Of a DNA stretch of 64,000 nt, positions 56,004 through 64,000 are shown piece by piece. Every line of letters begins with the position of its first letter. The first letter of the stretch is position 1. Source of the stretch: Phytohabitans houttuyneae (GTDB taxonomy: Bacteria; Actinomycetota; Actinomycetes; Mycobacteriales; Micromonosporaceae). The stretch lies in NCBI RefSeq assembly GCF_011764425.1, contig NZ_BLPF01000001.1, forward strand, positions 1,913,001-1,977,000, in the 5' to 3' direction. Below the pieces are notes generated by a model. It ran no database searches, was not told the DNA's origin, and worked only from the letters and a program-made list of their open reading frames with translations. A program made the position numbers and the translations under genes.

Positions 56004-59000
56004 TCAGGTGGTGGGTGGGGTCCAGGCGAGCTGGATCAGGCGGGCGCCGTGTCGGCGGGTGAACAGCCACGCGCGGCCGGGCGGGAGGATCTGGGGCTTC
56101 ATGTTGCCGAAGAGCGCGCCCTCCTCGCGCGGCCCGGACATCATGATGCCGGGCGAGGCGAGCTCGCGGATCCGGGCGATCATCGGATCGAACATGGCGC
56201 GGTTGGCGCCGCCGATACGGCGGGTGAGCACCACGTGCAGCCCGATGTCGCGGGCCTGCGGAAGAAACTCCAGCAGCGGGGTCAGCGGGTTGGCCGTCGA
56301 GCTGGCGACGAGGTCGTAGTCGTCGATGAGCAGGTACAGCTCGGGGCCCTTCCACCAGCTCCGGCTGCGCAGCTGCTCAGGCGTCACGTCGGGGCCGGGC
56401 AGGCGCTCGCGCATGACGGTGGCCACCTGCTTGACCAGGTCGGTGGTGGTCTGCTGGGACGTGCCGTACCCGATCAGGTGCTGGCTGTCGACGGTACCCA
56501 GCAGGCTGCGGCGGAAGTCGACGAGCATCAGGCGGGCCTGGCTCGGGTCGTAGCTGGCGGTGACCATCTTGGCCAGGCTGCGCAGGAACGAGCTCTTGCC
56601 GCTCTCGATGTCGCCGAAGAGGATCACGTGCGGCTCGGCGTCGAAGTCGAGATGGACCGGCTGGAGGTCGGACTCCGCGATGCCGATCGGCAGGCGGCCG
56701 CCGGACGGCATGGGCAGCGAGACGAAGGGCAGCTCGGCCGGGAGCAGGCGCACCGCCGGAGCGGGCGGGGCGGTCCAGTAGTCCTGGGAGAGCTTGACGA
56801 ACTCGGCGACCGCGTCGGCCAGGTCGTCGACGCGCATCTCGCCGTCGATGCGGGGCAGGCCGGTGAGGAAGTGGAAGCCGTCCGGCGTAAGGCCTCGGCC
56901 GGGAGCGCCCTCCGGCACGTTGACCGCGGCGCGCCGGTTGATCGCGGAGTCGCTGGGGTCGCCGAGGCGCAGCTCCAGCTTGGTGCCGAACATGTCCCGC
57001 GCGACCGCCCGCACGTCCATCCACCGGTTGGCGGCGGCGAGGATGTGGATGCCGTGACCGAGGCCGCGGCTGGCCAGCTCGTTGACCATCGGCTCAAGGT
57101 CTTCGAACTCGGCGCGGATCGTGCTCCAGCCGTCGATGACCAGGAAGACGTCGCCGAACGAGTCTTCGGCGAACCTTCCCTGGCGCTTGGCCCGCCGGTA
57201 CGCCGCGATGCCCTCCACGCCGTGCTGGGCGAACGTCGCCTCGCGCAGCTGCATGAGGCCGTGCATCTCGGCGATCGTGCGGCGCACCTTGTCGACCTCG
57301 CGACGCGTGGCCACGCCGCCGACGTGTGGCAGGCCGGAGAGCGCGGAGAGGGCGCCACCGCCGAAGTCGAGGCCGTAGAACTGCACCTCGCGCGGGGTGT
57401 GGCGGAGCGTGAGGCTGCCCACCAGGGTCCGCAGGAAGGTGCTCTTGCCGCTCTGCGGACCGCCGACCACCATGAGGTTGCCGCCCGCGCCGGACAGGTC
57501 GAGCCACATCGGCTCGCGCAGCTGCTCGAAGGGCTTGTCGATGATGCCGACGAGGCCGTGCAGCGCCCGCTCCGCGCTGAGCGCCTGGGTGGTGAGGCCC
57601 CGGTCCGGTGACTGCACGATCGGCGCGAGCATCTGGCCCAGCGTCGGCGGCTCGTCCAGCGGGGGCAGCCACACCTGGTGGGCCGGCGGGCCCTGGCCCT
57701 CCATGCGCTCGACGAGCACGTCGAGCAGTGTCTCGCCCACCGCGTTTTCCTCCGGCTCGATCGCCTCGGGCGTGGCCGGCTTGTCGTCGCGCGGCGGTGC
57801 GACGTAGAACGTGGTGAAGTCGCGCACCGGGTCGATCTGCCGGCCGCGCGAGGTGGGGCGGTAGCCGTCGCCGCGCACGATCCCCGACACGTACGCCGCG
57901 CGGAAGCGGATCAGGCCCTCGGTGCCGGTGCGCAGGTAGCCGTGGCCGGGTGCGCGGGGCAGCTCGTACGCGTCGGGCACGCCGAGCACCGCGCGGCTGT
58001 CCATGGAGGAGAACGTCCGCAGGCCGATGCGGTACGACAGGTGGGTCTCCAGCCCGCGCAGCCGCCCCTCCTCCAGCCGCTGCGAGGCGAGCAGCAGGTG
58101 GATGCCGAGCGACCGACCCAACCGTCCTATCTGGACGAACATGTCGATGAAGTCGGGCCGTGCGGTGAGCAGCTCGCTGAACTCGTCGACGATCACCAGC
58201 AGGCTGGGCAGCGGCGCGAGCGGCACCCCGGCCGCCCGGGCCCGCTCGTAGTCGCGCTGCGACGCGTAGTTGCCCGCCTTGCGCAGCAGCTCCTGCCGGC
58301 GGACGAGCTCACCCTGTATGGCGCCGAGCATGCGGTCCACAAGGGACAGCTCCTCGGACAGGTTGGTGATGACGGCGCTGGTGTGCGGCAGCCGGTCGAG
58401 CGCGGTGAACGTCGCGCCGCCCTTGAAGTCGACCAGCACGAAGTTGAGGATCTCGGAGCTGTGCGTGACCGCGAGCGCGAGCACCAGCGTGCGCAGCAGC
58501 TCGCTCTTGCCGGAACCGGTGGCGCCGACCAGCAGGCCGTGCGGGCCCATGCCGTCCTGCGCGGACTCCTTGAGGTCGAGCTCGATCGGGCGCCCGTCGG
58601 GGCCGACGCCGAGCGGCACGCGCAGGCGGTCGCGGTTGGGCCGGCTGGCCCAGGTGGCCGCGAGGTCGAAGTCGCGCGGGTTGCCGAGGTCGAGCAGCTC
58701 GGCGAGGCCGAGGTCGATGGTGGCGCCGGCGGCCTGGTCCGTGTACGACGTGGCGGACAGCCGCAGCGGCGACAGCTGCCGGGCGAGCACCTCGGACTGC
58801 GCCACGTCGAGCGAGTCCGCCTTGCCCACCTGGGTGGAGCCGTCCATCGTCGTACCGGTGATGGTGCCGTCCTCGCCGATGTCGAGCACCACCGACGTGT
58901 CGTCGAGCAGGCGTGGCGGCGGGTTGGACAGGTCGAGGATCGTGACGCCCGAGACGCCGCCGTCGGTCATCAGGTGGTCTGAGCCGGCCGTCGAGCCGCC

Positions 59001-59969
59001 GTCGATGACGACCACGACGTGCGGCCCGCCGGTGGCGTGAGGTGAGGCGGGGTCGAAGCGCGGCCGGTTGGCCAGCACGTCGTCGAGCATCGCCTCGAGC
59101 GAGGTGACCGACGGCGCGAAGAGCCGGATCGGGCCGATCGCGTCGACCTTTGCGGGGTGCTGCGCGTGCGGCAGCCACTTGGCCCACTCCCAGTGCGGCC
59201 GCTGCGTGTCCTGCGCGCAGACGCCGACGAGCAGGTCGTCGGGGGCGTGGAAGGTGGCCACCTGCGCGAGCGTCGCGCGCACGAGGTCACGCACCGTGCC
59301 CTCGGCACCGCGCAGGTAGACGTGCGAGAAGTCGCGCAGCGCGATGGCGACAGGGAGGTCGGGAACGATCGAGTACGTCGCGACGAACTTGCGCAACGCC
59401 ATGGCGCACAAGGGCTCCAGCTCGTCGACCGGCCGCGTGGACGGCGGCACCAGCGGGGTGGCCACCTCCTGCGCCCCGAGGCCGATGCGCACGACGCTGA
59501 AGTCGGCGTCGGCCCGGCGCCGCTCCCACAGCCGCCCGCCGGTGGCGGAGGACCACAGCGCGTCCGGGTCGGGGTGCCGGTAGTAGATCGCCTCGCGCTG
59601 CTGGCGGATCGTGGCGCGGATCTGCGCGCGGAGCTGGGCGAGGCGGCGCATGTACTGCCGGCGGGCCTCAATCATTTCCTTTTTGCCCGGACCCGACTGA
59701 TTCATCATCATCATCCCCATCATGCCGAGGATGGAGATGCCGAACATGCCACCGGCCACATACGTCAACGGGCCGCCGCCGCCCCGCTGCCCCGCCATCA
59801 TCAGACCCATCGCGGCACCGCCGGCCGCCATGGGCAGGATCATGAGCATCCGGGTCCAGGCTTTGCCGGACGCCTGCGGCACCTCAGGGGGCGGATCGAG
59901 GACGACCTCGCCGCTCGGGAGCAGCGGCGCGGCGCGGCGTGGCGGCCGCTTCACGATCACGGATGTCAC
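56004..59969 (-). CDS. eccC: type VII secretion ATPase EccC (fused EccCa/EccCb)
   Basis: A 1321-residue motor protein. Two membrane spans near the start (MLMILPMAAGGAAMGLMM and TYVAGGMFGISILGMMGMMM) precede three FtsK/SpoIIIE-type ATPase domains with P-loops GATGSGKSE (about 487), GGPQSGKST (about 841) and GDIESGKSS (about 1125). Walker B of domain 1 is LLVIVDEFSELL, of domain 3 LYLLIDDYDLV; domain 2 has VFLVIDGWS, a common weakened form. It drives export of WXG100-type substrates. The start GTG at 59969 has GGGGAGG seven bases upstream; a longer frame upstream is not needed. Divergent from eccD; no EsxA/B gene is seen in the window. Confidence 0.95.
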   Translation of the reverse strand: MTSVIVKRPPRRAAPLLPSGEVVLDPPPEVPQASGKAWTRMLMILPMAAGGAAMGLMMAGQRGGGGPLTYVAGGMFGISILGMMGMMMMNQSGPGKKEMIEARRQYMRRLAQLRAQIRATIRQQREAIYYRHPDPDALWSSATGGRLWERRRADADFSVVRIGLGAQEVATPLVPPSTRPVDELEPLCAMALRKFVATYSIVPDLPVAIALRDFSHVYLRGAEGTVRDLVRATLAQVATFHAPDDLLVGVCAQDTQRPHWEWAKWLPHAQHPAKVDAIGPIRLFAPSVTSLEAMLDDVLANRPRFDPASPHATGGPHVVVVIDGGSTAGSDHLMTDGGVSGVTILDLSNPPPRLLDDTSVVLDIGEDGTITGTTMDGSTQVGKADSLDVAQSEVLARQLSPLRLSATSYTDQAAGATIDLGLAELLDLGNPRDFDLAATWASRPNRDRLRVPLGVGPDGRPIELDLKESAQDGMGPHGLLVGATGSGKSELLRTLVLALAVTHSSEILNFVLVDFKGGATFTALDRLPHTSAVITNLSEELSLVDRMLGAIQGELVRRQELLRKAGNYASQRDYERARAAGVPLAPLPSLLVIVDEFSELLTARPDFIDMFVQIGRLGRSLGIHLLLASQRLEEGRLRGLETHLSYRIGLRTFSSMDSRAVLGVPDAYELPRAPGHGYLRTGTEGLIRFRAAYVSGIVRGDGYRPTSRGRQIDPVRDFTTFYVAPPRDDKPATPEAIEPEENAVGETLLDVLVERMEGQGPPAHQVWLPPLDEPPTLGQMLAPIVQSPDRGLTTQALSAERALHGLVGIIDKPFEQLREPMWLDLSGAGGNLMVVGGPQSGKSTFLRTLVGSLTLRHTPREVQFYGLDFGGGALSALSGLPHVGGVATRREVDKVRRTIAEMHGLMQLREATFAQHGVEGIAAYRRAKRQGRFAEDSFGDVFLVIDGWSTIRAEFEDLEPMVNELASRGLGHGIHILAAANRWMDVRAVARDMFGTKLELRLGDPSDSAINRRAAVNVPEGAPGRGLTPDGFHFLTGLPRIDGEMRVDDLADAVAEFVKLSQDYWTAPPAPAVRLLPAELPFVSLPMPSGGRLPIGIAESDLQPVHLDFDAEPHVILFGDIESGKSSFLRSLAKMVTASYDPSQARLMLVDFRRSLLGTVDSQHLIGYGTSQQTTTDLVKQVATVMRERLPGPDVTPEQLRSRSWWKGPELYLLIDDYDLVASSTANPLTPLLEFLPQARDIGLHVVLTRRIGGANRAMFDPMIARIRELASPGIMMSGPREEGALFGNMKPQILPPGRAWLFTRRHGARLIQLAWTPPTT

Positions 59970-60073
59970 CGCTCGTCCTCCCCCGAAGTCGTCCGTCAAT
60001 CCTATAGACAAGGGCCACAGCGCCAACATGCTAGGTTGAGCGCTGTCTGCACGGTAACGGGGAGGTGACCAGC

Positions 60074-61480
60074 GTGACGGCCCCGGGCGGCCTGAGTCTG
60101 GCCAGGGTAACGGTCGCGGCGCCCAAACGACGCATGGACGTCGCGCTGCCCGACAACCTCATCGTTGCCGAGTTGCTCCCCCATCTTCTGCGGCACGCCG
60201 GCGACGACCTCGGCGACGCCGGCGAGCGCCACGGCGGCTGGGTGTTGCGCCGCGCCACCGGCGCCGTGCTCGAGCCCACCCGCAACCTTTCGGTGCAGGG
60301 CGTGCGCGACGGCGAGCTGCTGCACCTCGCGCCCCGCCGCGACGACTGGCCCGAGCTGGCGTACGACGACGTGGTCGAGGTCATCGCGAGCGGCGCCCGC
60401 CGCGCCGGCCAGTCGTGGGGCGGCAGCGCCACCCGCGCCTGCGGCCTCGCCGTCACCGGCGCGATCCTGCTCGCCGGCCTCCTCGTTCTCGCGATGTCCG
60501 GCCCGCCGTGGGGCCTGCCCGGCGGTGTCGCGATCGGCGTCGCCGGCGTCCTCGCCGTGCTCGGCATGCTGCTGGCCCGCGCGATGGCCGACGCCACCGC
60601 CGGCGCGGTCGTGGCCGCCGCCGGCCTGCCGTACGCGTTCGTGGGCGGCGCGGTCCTCGGTGCGCCGAGCGACACCCCGCTGACCGGCCTCGGCGCGCCC
60701 AGCATGCTGCTCGGCGCGGGCGCGCTGCTGGTCTTCAGCGTCATCGGCTACACCGGTGTCGCCGCGGTGCAGCGCCTCTTCATGGCCGGGCTGGCGACGA
60801 GCATCGCCGGCCTGCTGGGCGCGCTGATCTGCCTTGCCGGTGCGTCGCCCGAGGGTTCCGCGGCGGTCACGCTCACCACCGTCATCGGCCTGCTGCCCAG
60901 CTACCCGCTGATCGCGAGCTGGCTGGGGCGCCTGCCGGTGCCCGAGCTGCCCGACCGGCCGGAGGCGATTCTCGAAGACCGGCCGGTGCCCAAGCGCGCC
61001 GACGTCTTCTCCGCCGTGGCGCGCGCCACCGAGCTGCTCAGCGGCCTCAACCTCGCCGCCGCGCTCAGCTCCACCGCCGCGATCGCCTACCTGGTGCTGG
61101 GAGACAGCGGCACCGCGGCCAAGCTGCTGACGTTCTCGGCGGCGACCGCGCTCCTGCTGCGCGCACGCCTCTTCGCGCTGCCGCAGCAGCGGGTGCCGCT
61201 GCTGGTGAGCGGCATCCTGGCGATGGCGTTCCTGCTGTTCAGCTTCACGGTCGACGCGAGCACCGGCGGGCGGCTGCTGGTCCTGGTCATCGCCATCGCC
61301 ATCGCCGGCACCGTGCTGGCGGCGGGCCTGGTGTACAGCCGGCGCACCCCTTCGCCCTACCTCGGCCGGGCGGCCGACATCTTCGACGTGCTCGCCATCA
61401 TGGCGCTGGTCCCCTTGGCCTGCGCGGTGATCGGCCTGTTCGGCGCGATCCAGGGCCTCTTCGCCTCGATCGGTGGGTGA
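60074..61480 (+). CDS. eccD: type VII secretion protein EccD
   Basis: A 468-residue membrane protein. An N-terminal ubiquitin-like (YukD) domain (about 1-90, LARVTVAAPKRRMDVALPDN to LLHLAPRRDD) precedes 11 hydrophobic spans, as expected for EccD, the channel protein lining the ESX pore. The start is GTG at 60074, with GGGGAG nine bases upstream; a GTG three codons earlier touches the ribosome site. Divergent from eccC by about 100 bases, followed six bases later by eccB. Confidence 0.92.
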   Translation: MTAPGGLSLARVTVAAPKRRMDVALPDNLIVAELLPHLLRHAGDDLGDAGERHGGWVLRRATGAVLEPTRNLSVQGVRDGELLHLAPRRDDWPELAYDDVVEVIASGARRAGQSWGGSATRACGLAVTGAILLAGLLVLAMSGPPWGLPGGVAIGVAGVLAVLGMLLARAMADATAGAVVAAAGLPYAFVGGAVLGAPSDTPLTGLGAPSMLLGAGALLVFSVIGYTGVAAVQRLFMAGLATSIAGLLGALICLAGASPEGSAAVTLTTVIGLLPSYPLIASWLGRLPVPELPDRPEAILEDRPVPKRADVFSAVARATELLSGLNLAAALSSTAAIAYLVLGDSGTAAKLLTFSAATALLLRARLFALPQQRVPLLVSGILAMAFLLFSFTVDASTGGRLLVLVIAIAIAGTVLAAGLVYSRRTPSPYLGRAADIFDVLAIMALVPLACAVIGLFGAIQGLFASIGG

Positions 61481-61486
61481 CGTCCG

Positions 61487-62872
61487 GTGGCGACAAGGCG
61501 GGATCAGCTCCACTCGTACCAGTTCCTGACACAGCGGGTCATCTCCGCGTTCGTCATGCGCGAGACCGACCCGCAGCAGTCGCCCCTGCGCCGCGGCGTC
61601 GGCGCGGTCTTCGGCGGCGTGATGGTGGCGGTCCTGGTGGCGGCCGGCTTCGGGATCTACGGCATCCTCACGAAGGTCGGCAGCGACGGCTGGAAGACCG
61701 AGGGCGCCGTGGTCATCGAAAAGGAGACCGGCGCCAGCTTCGTCTATCTGCAGGGCGTCCTGTACCCGACGCTCAACTTCGCCTCCGCCAAGCTCGCCGG
61801 TCGCCCGTCCACGCAGGTCTTCCGGATCTCCAGCAACTCGCTCGGCGAAGTGCCGCGGGGCAACACGATCGGCATACCGGGCGCACCCAACTCGTTGCCC
61901 AGCGTCAAAAAGCGCATCGGTCTACCGTGGACGATCTGCAGCCTGCAGACCACCAACCAGTCGGGCAGCCAGGTCACGCTCGACCGGCTCGCCGTGGGGC
62001 GGGGCACCACGGGTGGTCGCACGCTCAGCGACACCGAAGGGCTGCTGGTCCGCGAGAGCACCGAGGACAGGACATACCTCATCTGGCGCGGCCGGCACCA
62101 CCTGCTCCAGGGCGGGGCCGCCATGGCCCAGGCGCTCTTCCTCGAGAAGGTCCCGGAGCGTGTCGGTGCGGGGTGGATCAACTCACTGCCCGCCGGCAAG
62201 GTGATCGAAAACATCGTGATCCCCAAGGCCGGCGAGCCCTTCGAGAAGCTGCCGGGCCGGAGGATCGGTGACGTGCTCACCGTGGACATCCCCACCGGCG
62301 AGCAAAACTACGTGCTCTACGAGGACGGCGTCGCCCCGATCACGCCCTTGCAGCTCGGGGTCCTCGACTCCCAGGGCGACGCCAAGCGGCGCGAGAAGGT
62401 CTCGCTGGCCGAGCGCCAAGACGCGGGCGACAGCCGCTTCGCGCGCCAGTCCAACGACGCGACCGACCCTCCCGCGTCGCCCCCCACGATCGTGGACGTC
62501 AGCGACGAGGTGTGCGCGGTCACCTCGGACGGGAGCACCCCGCCGGCAATCGTGGTCGACGGCACCGTCGAGGGCATCGACTCGGCGGCACGGACCGGCT
62601 CTGCCACCGCGGCCGGCGACGTGCTCGCCGACGCGGTGCTGGTGCCCGCGGGCCGTGTCGCCGCGGTGCGCGTGATGCCATCGCCGACGGCCGCGGCCGG
62701 CTACTTCGTGGTCACCGACACCGGCCACCGGTACGCGGTGCCGAGCGCCGACGTGCTGGAGCAGCTGGGCTACCCCGCCGCCGAGGCGGTCGAGGTCCCC
62801 TCCGCGCTGGTGCTGCGCCTGCCGGTCGGCCCGACACTCATCCCGGCCGAGGCACAGAAGGCGGCCTTCTAA
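61487..62872 (+). CDS. eccB: type VII secretion protein EccB
   Basis: A 461-residue membrane protein. The family opening RRDQLHSYQFLTQRVISAFV is followed by one membrane span (about 39-63, VGAVFGGVMVAVLVAAGFGI). The large outer domain has GKVGSDGWKTEGAVVIEKET-type sequence, repeat blocks with VYLQGVLYPTLNFASAKLAG and WRGRHHLLQGGAAMAQALFL, and a few Cys. It stabilises the ESX complex outside the membrane. It is coupled to eccD and converges with the mycosin gene 60 bases away. Confidence 0.95.
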   Translation: MATRRDQLHSYQFLTQRVISAFVMRETDPQQSPLRRGVGAVFGGVMVAVLVAAGFGIYGILTKVGSDGWKTEGAVVIEKETGASFVYLQGVLYPTLNFASAKLAGRPSTQVFRISSNSLGEVPRGNTIGIPGAPNSLPSVKKRIGLPWTICSLQTTNQSGSQVTLDRLAVGRGTTGGRTLSDTEGLLVRESTEDRTYLIWRGRHHLLQGGAAMAQALFLEKVPERVGAGWINSLPAGKVIENIVIPKAGEPFEKLPGRRIGDVLTVDIPTGEQNYVLYEDGVAPITPLQLGVLDSQGDAKRREKVSLAERQDAGDSRFARQSNDATDPPASPPTIVDVSDEVCAVTSDGSTPPAIVVDGTVEGIDSAARTGSATAAGDVLADAVLVPAGRVAAVRVMPSPTAAAGYFVVTDTGHRYAVPSADVLEQLGYPAAEAVEVPSALVLRLPVGPTLIPAEAQKAAF

Positions 62873-62932
62873 GGGGCCTGGCGGCATCAGGCAGGGTGAG
62901 ATTTCGGCGCCCCTCGGGCTGGGCAAACGCTG

Positions 62933-64000
62933 TCAGGGGAAGAGCTGCACGGGCGGGCCAGGCTCGTCCGGCTCGGTCTCCCGCTTGGGTGCCGGCGCCA
63001 CACCGGACCGCCAGAAGCGTCGCCGGCCGCGCGGCATCACCACCGCGACGACGAGCACGATGAGCACCGCCGCCACCGCGATGCCGGTGCCGATCATCGC
63101 CACGTCACGGGCGCGCGCCCACGCCGCCGACTCGCCGGTCGCCAGCGGCGGCAGGTCGGGAAGGGGCTGGGCCGAGACGTTACCCAGCCGGGCCGTCACC
63201 GCCATGTACGGGTCGACGATGCCCCTGCCGTAAGCCGTGCCGCCGGGCGACGGCACGGCGGTCAGGCCGAGTTGCTGCTCGATGCCACCGCGCTTTTCCC
63301 GCAGGTCGCCGCGGCGCGAGTGGACCAGAGCCGCCGCCGCGCCCACAAACCCGGCGGCCACCCCGGTGCCGGTTGCGGTCGACATGCCGCCGCCGATGCT
63401 GAGCGTCGTCACGTTTTCGCCGGGTGCCACCAGATCCACGTAATCGCCCTGCTGGGACTTGCCCAACAGCAGGCCGGACTCGCGGATCGCGCCGACGCCG
63501 ATCACACCTTCGTAGGCAGCCGGGTAAGGCGTGACGACCACCTCGCGCCTGTCGCCCAGGTCGCCCACCGCGGCCACCACCACCACGCCGTTGTTGATCG
63601 CCTCGGACACGGCGGCCTGCAGCACCACATTGTCGTCGTACGTGATCGTGGACACCACGATCACGTCGGCCTTCCGGGCGACGGCCGCTCTGATACCGCT
63701 GGCCAGCACCTGCGGCGTGGTGCCGGTGCCGGTGCCGATGCGGTCGGCCACGACGCGGATCGGGAGGATGGACACATCAGGTGCCAGGCCGGCAAATCCC
63801 GTGGCCTGTGAGTCGCTCGCCCCGATGACACCGGCGATCTGGGTGCCGGTGCCGAGGCAGTCGTCGTCGGCCCGCCCGCTGCCGGCCACCGCGTCAAACC
63901 CTTCGAGGACCCGGCCGCCTCCCAGGCGCGGGTGGCTGGCGTCGACGCCCGAGTCGAGCACGGCGACGATCTCGCCACCGCCACGCGTGAACGGCCGGAC
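62933..64000 (-). CDS. mycP: mycosin (subtilisin-like, MycP family), probably inactive; 5' end outside window
   Basis: The visible 355 residues cover most of a mycosin and end with a membrane span (VAMIGTGIAVAAVLIVLVVA) and a basic tail. The Asp of the catalytic triad is in VAVLDSGVDASHP. At the His site, mycosins read GHGTxVAG but here it is LGTGTQIAG. At the Ser site, GTSxAAGYVSG is here GTGVAAGFVGA. At the oxyanion site, AAAGN is here VAAVGD. Three of four catalytic residues are therefore changed while the fold is kept. It probably acts as a structural part of the ESX complex, since MycP1 is known to be needed for complex stability without its protease activity. The first part of the gene is missing. 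Confidence 0.85.
   Translation of the reverse strand, partial: VRPFTRGGGEIVAVLDSGVDASHPRLGGGRVLEGFDAVAGSGRADDDCLGTGTQIAGVIGASDSQATGFAGLAPDVSILPIRVVADRIGTGTGTTPQVLASGIRAAVARKADVIVVSTITYDDNVVLQAAVSEAINNGVVVVAAVGDLGDRREVVVTPYPAAYEGVIGVGAIRESGLLLGKSQQGDYVDLVAPGENVTTLSIGGGMSTATGTGVAAGFVGAAAALVHSRRGDLREKRGGIEQQLGLTAVPSPGGTAYGRGIVDPYMAVTARLGNVSAQPLPDLPPLATGESAAWARARDVAMIGTGIAVAAVLIVLVVAVVMPRGRRRFWRSGVAPAPKRETEPDEPGPPVQLFP

Overview
The window is very GC-rich with strong third-position GC bias, many GTG/TTG starts, AGGAGG-like ribosome sites and actinobacterial families throughout: BldD-era DUF397/DUF5753 regulators, a SAM methyltransferase of the DUF574 type, CGNR and pRiA4b families, an ESX type VII secretion locus and CebR-controlled cellulose genes. 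It reads as chromosome of a soil or plant-associated actinomycete, most likely a member of the Micromonosporaceae. The family-level placement is inference from gene content, not from a marker gene. No rRNA, tRNA, CRISPR array, prophage or replication origin was recognised.

Layout. 1-5.4 kb: end of an unknown gene, then a two-gene operon coding for a TIR-like protein and a giant ATPase-TIR-NB-ARC-TPR protein that resemble FxsC and FxsT of FxSxx-COOH peptide systems. 5.5-7.6 kb: cytochrome P450, a small basic protein, a decayed IS110 transposase and two inverted copies of a 62-bp repeat. 7.6-10.7 kb: biotin genes bioD, bioF, bioB and bsaP. 10.8-14.0 kb: diguanylate cyclase, DUF397 protein, methyltransferase and XRE regulator. 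14.2-27 kb: cellulose use, with a GH9 cellulase and the cebE-cebF-cebG-bglC-cebR cluster, joined by three near-identical CebR-type operators, plus two ACT-domain proteins and an aldehyde dehydrogenase. 27-35 kb: pRiA4b-type protein, flavin-type reductase and a DNA-end processing operon herA-sbcD-sbcC-nurA. 35-48 kb: polyamine-synthase-like protein, ECF sigma factor with its zinc anti-sigma factor, several exported proteins, AlkA-like glycosylase, acyltransferase, ATP-dependent DNA ligase, secreted peptidase and a potassium channel. 48-51 kb: CGNR regulator, a minisatellite, a LigD-type polymerase and MsrB. 51-64 kb: a type VII secretion locus (beta-helix/AAA ATPase, EccE, a proline-rich partner, EccC, EccD, EccB, mycosin).

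How genes work together. CebR presumably silences both the extracellular GH9 cellulase and the cellobiose importer/beta-glucosidase cluster until cello-oligosaccharides appear. HerA, SbcCD and NurA form a complete set for resecting DNA ends, and a LigC-type ligase and a LigD-type polymerase domain a few kb away supply an end-joining route. BsaP overlaps bioB as expected for its role in supporting biotin synthase.

The most notable points are a four-copy dispersed 62-bp repeat, each copy lying just past the 3' end of a gene in the sense direction; a mycosin whose catalytic His, Ser and oxyanion Asn are all replaced; two genes (bglC and the aldehyde dehydrogenase) each broken by an apparent one-base loss next to a homopolymer, which may be sequence errors; a 27-bp minisatellite that has grown from the end of a small gene; and an Fxs-like pair with no visible peptide or radical-SAM partner.
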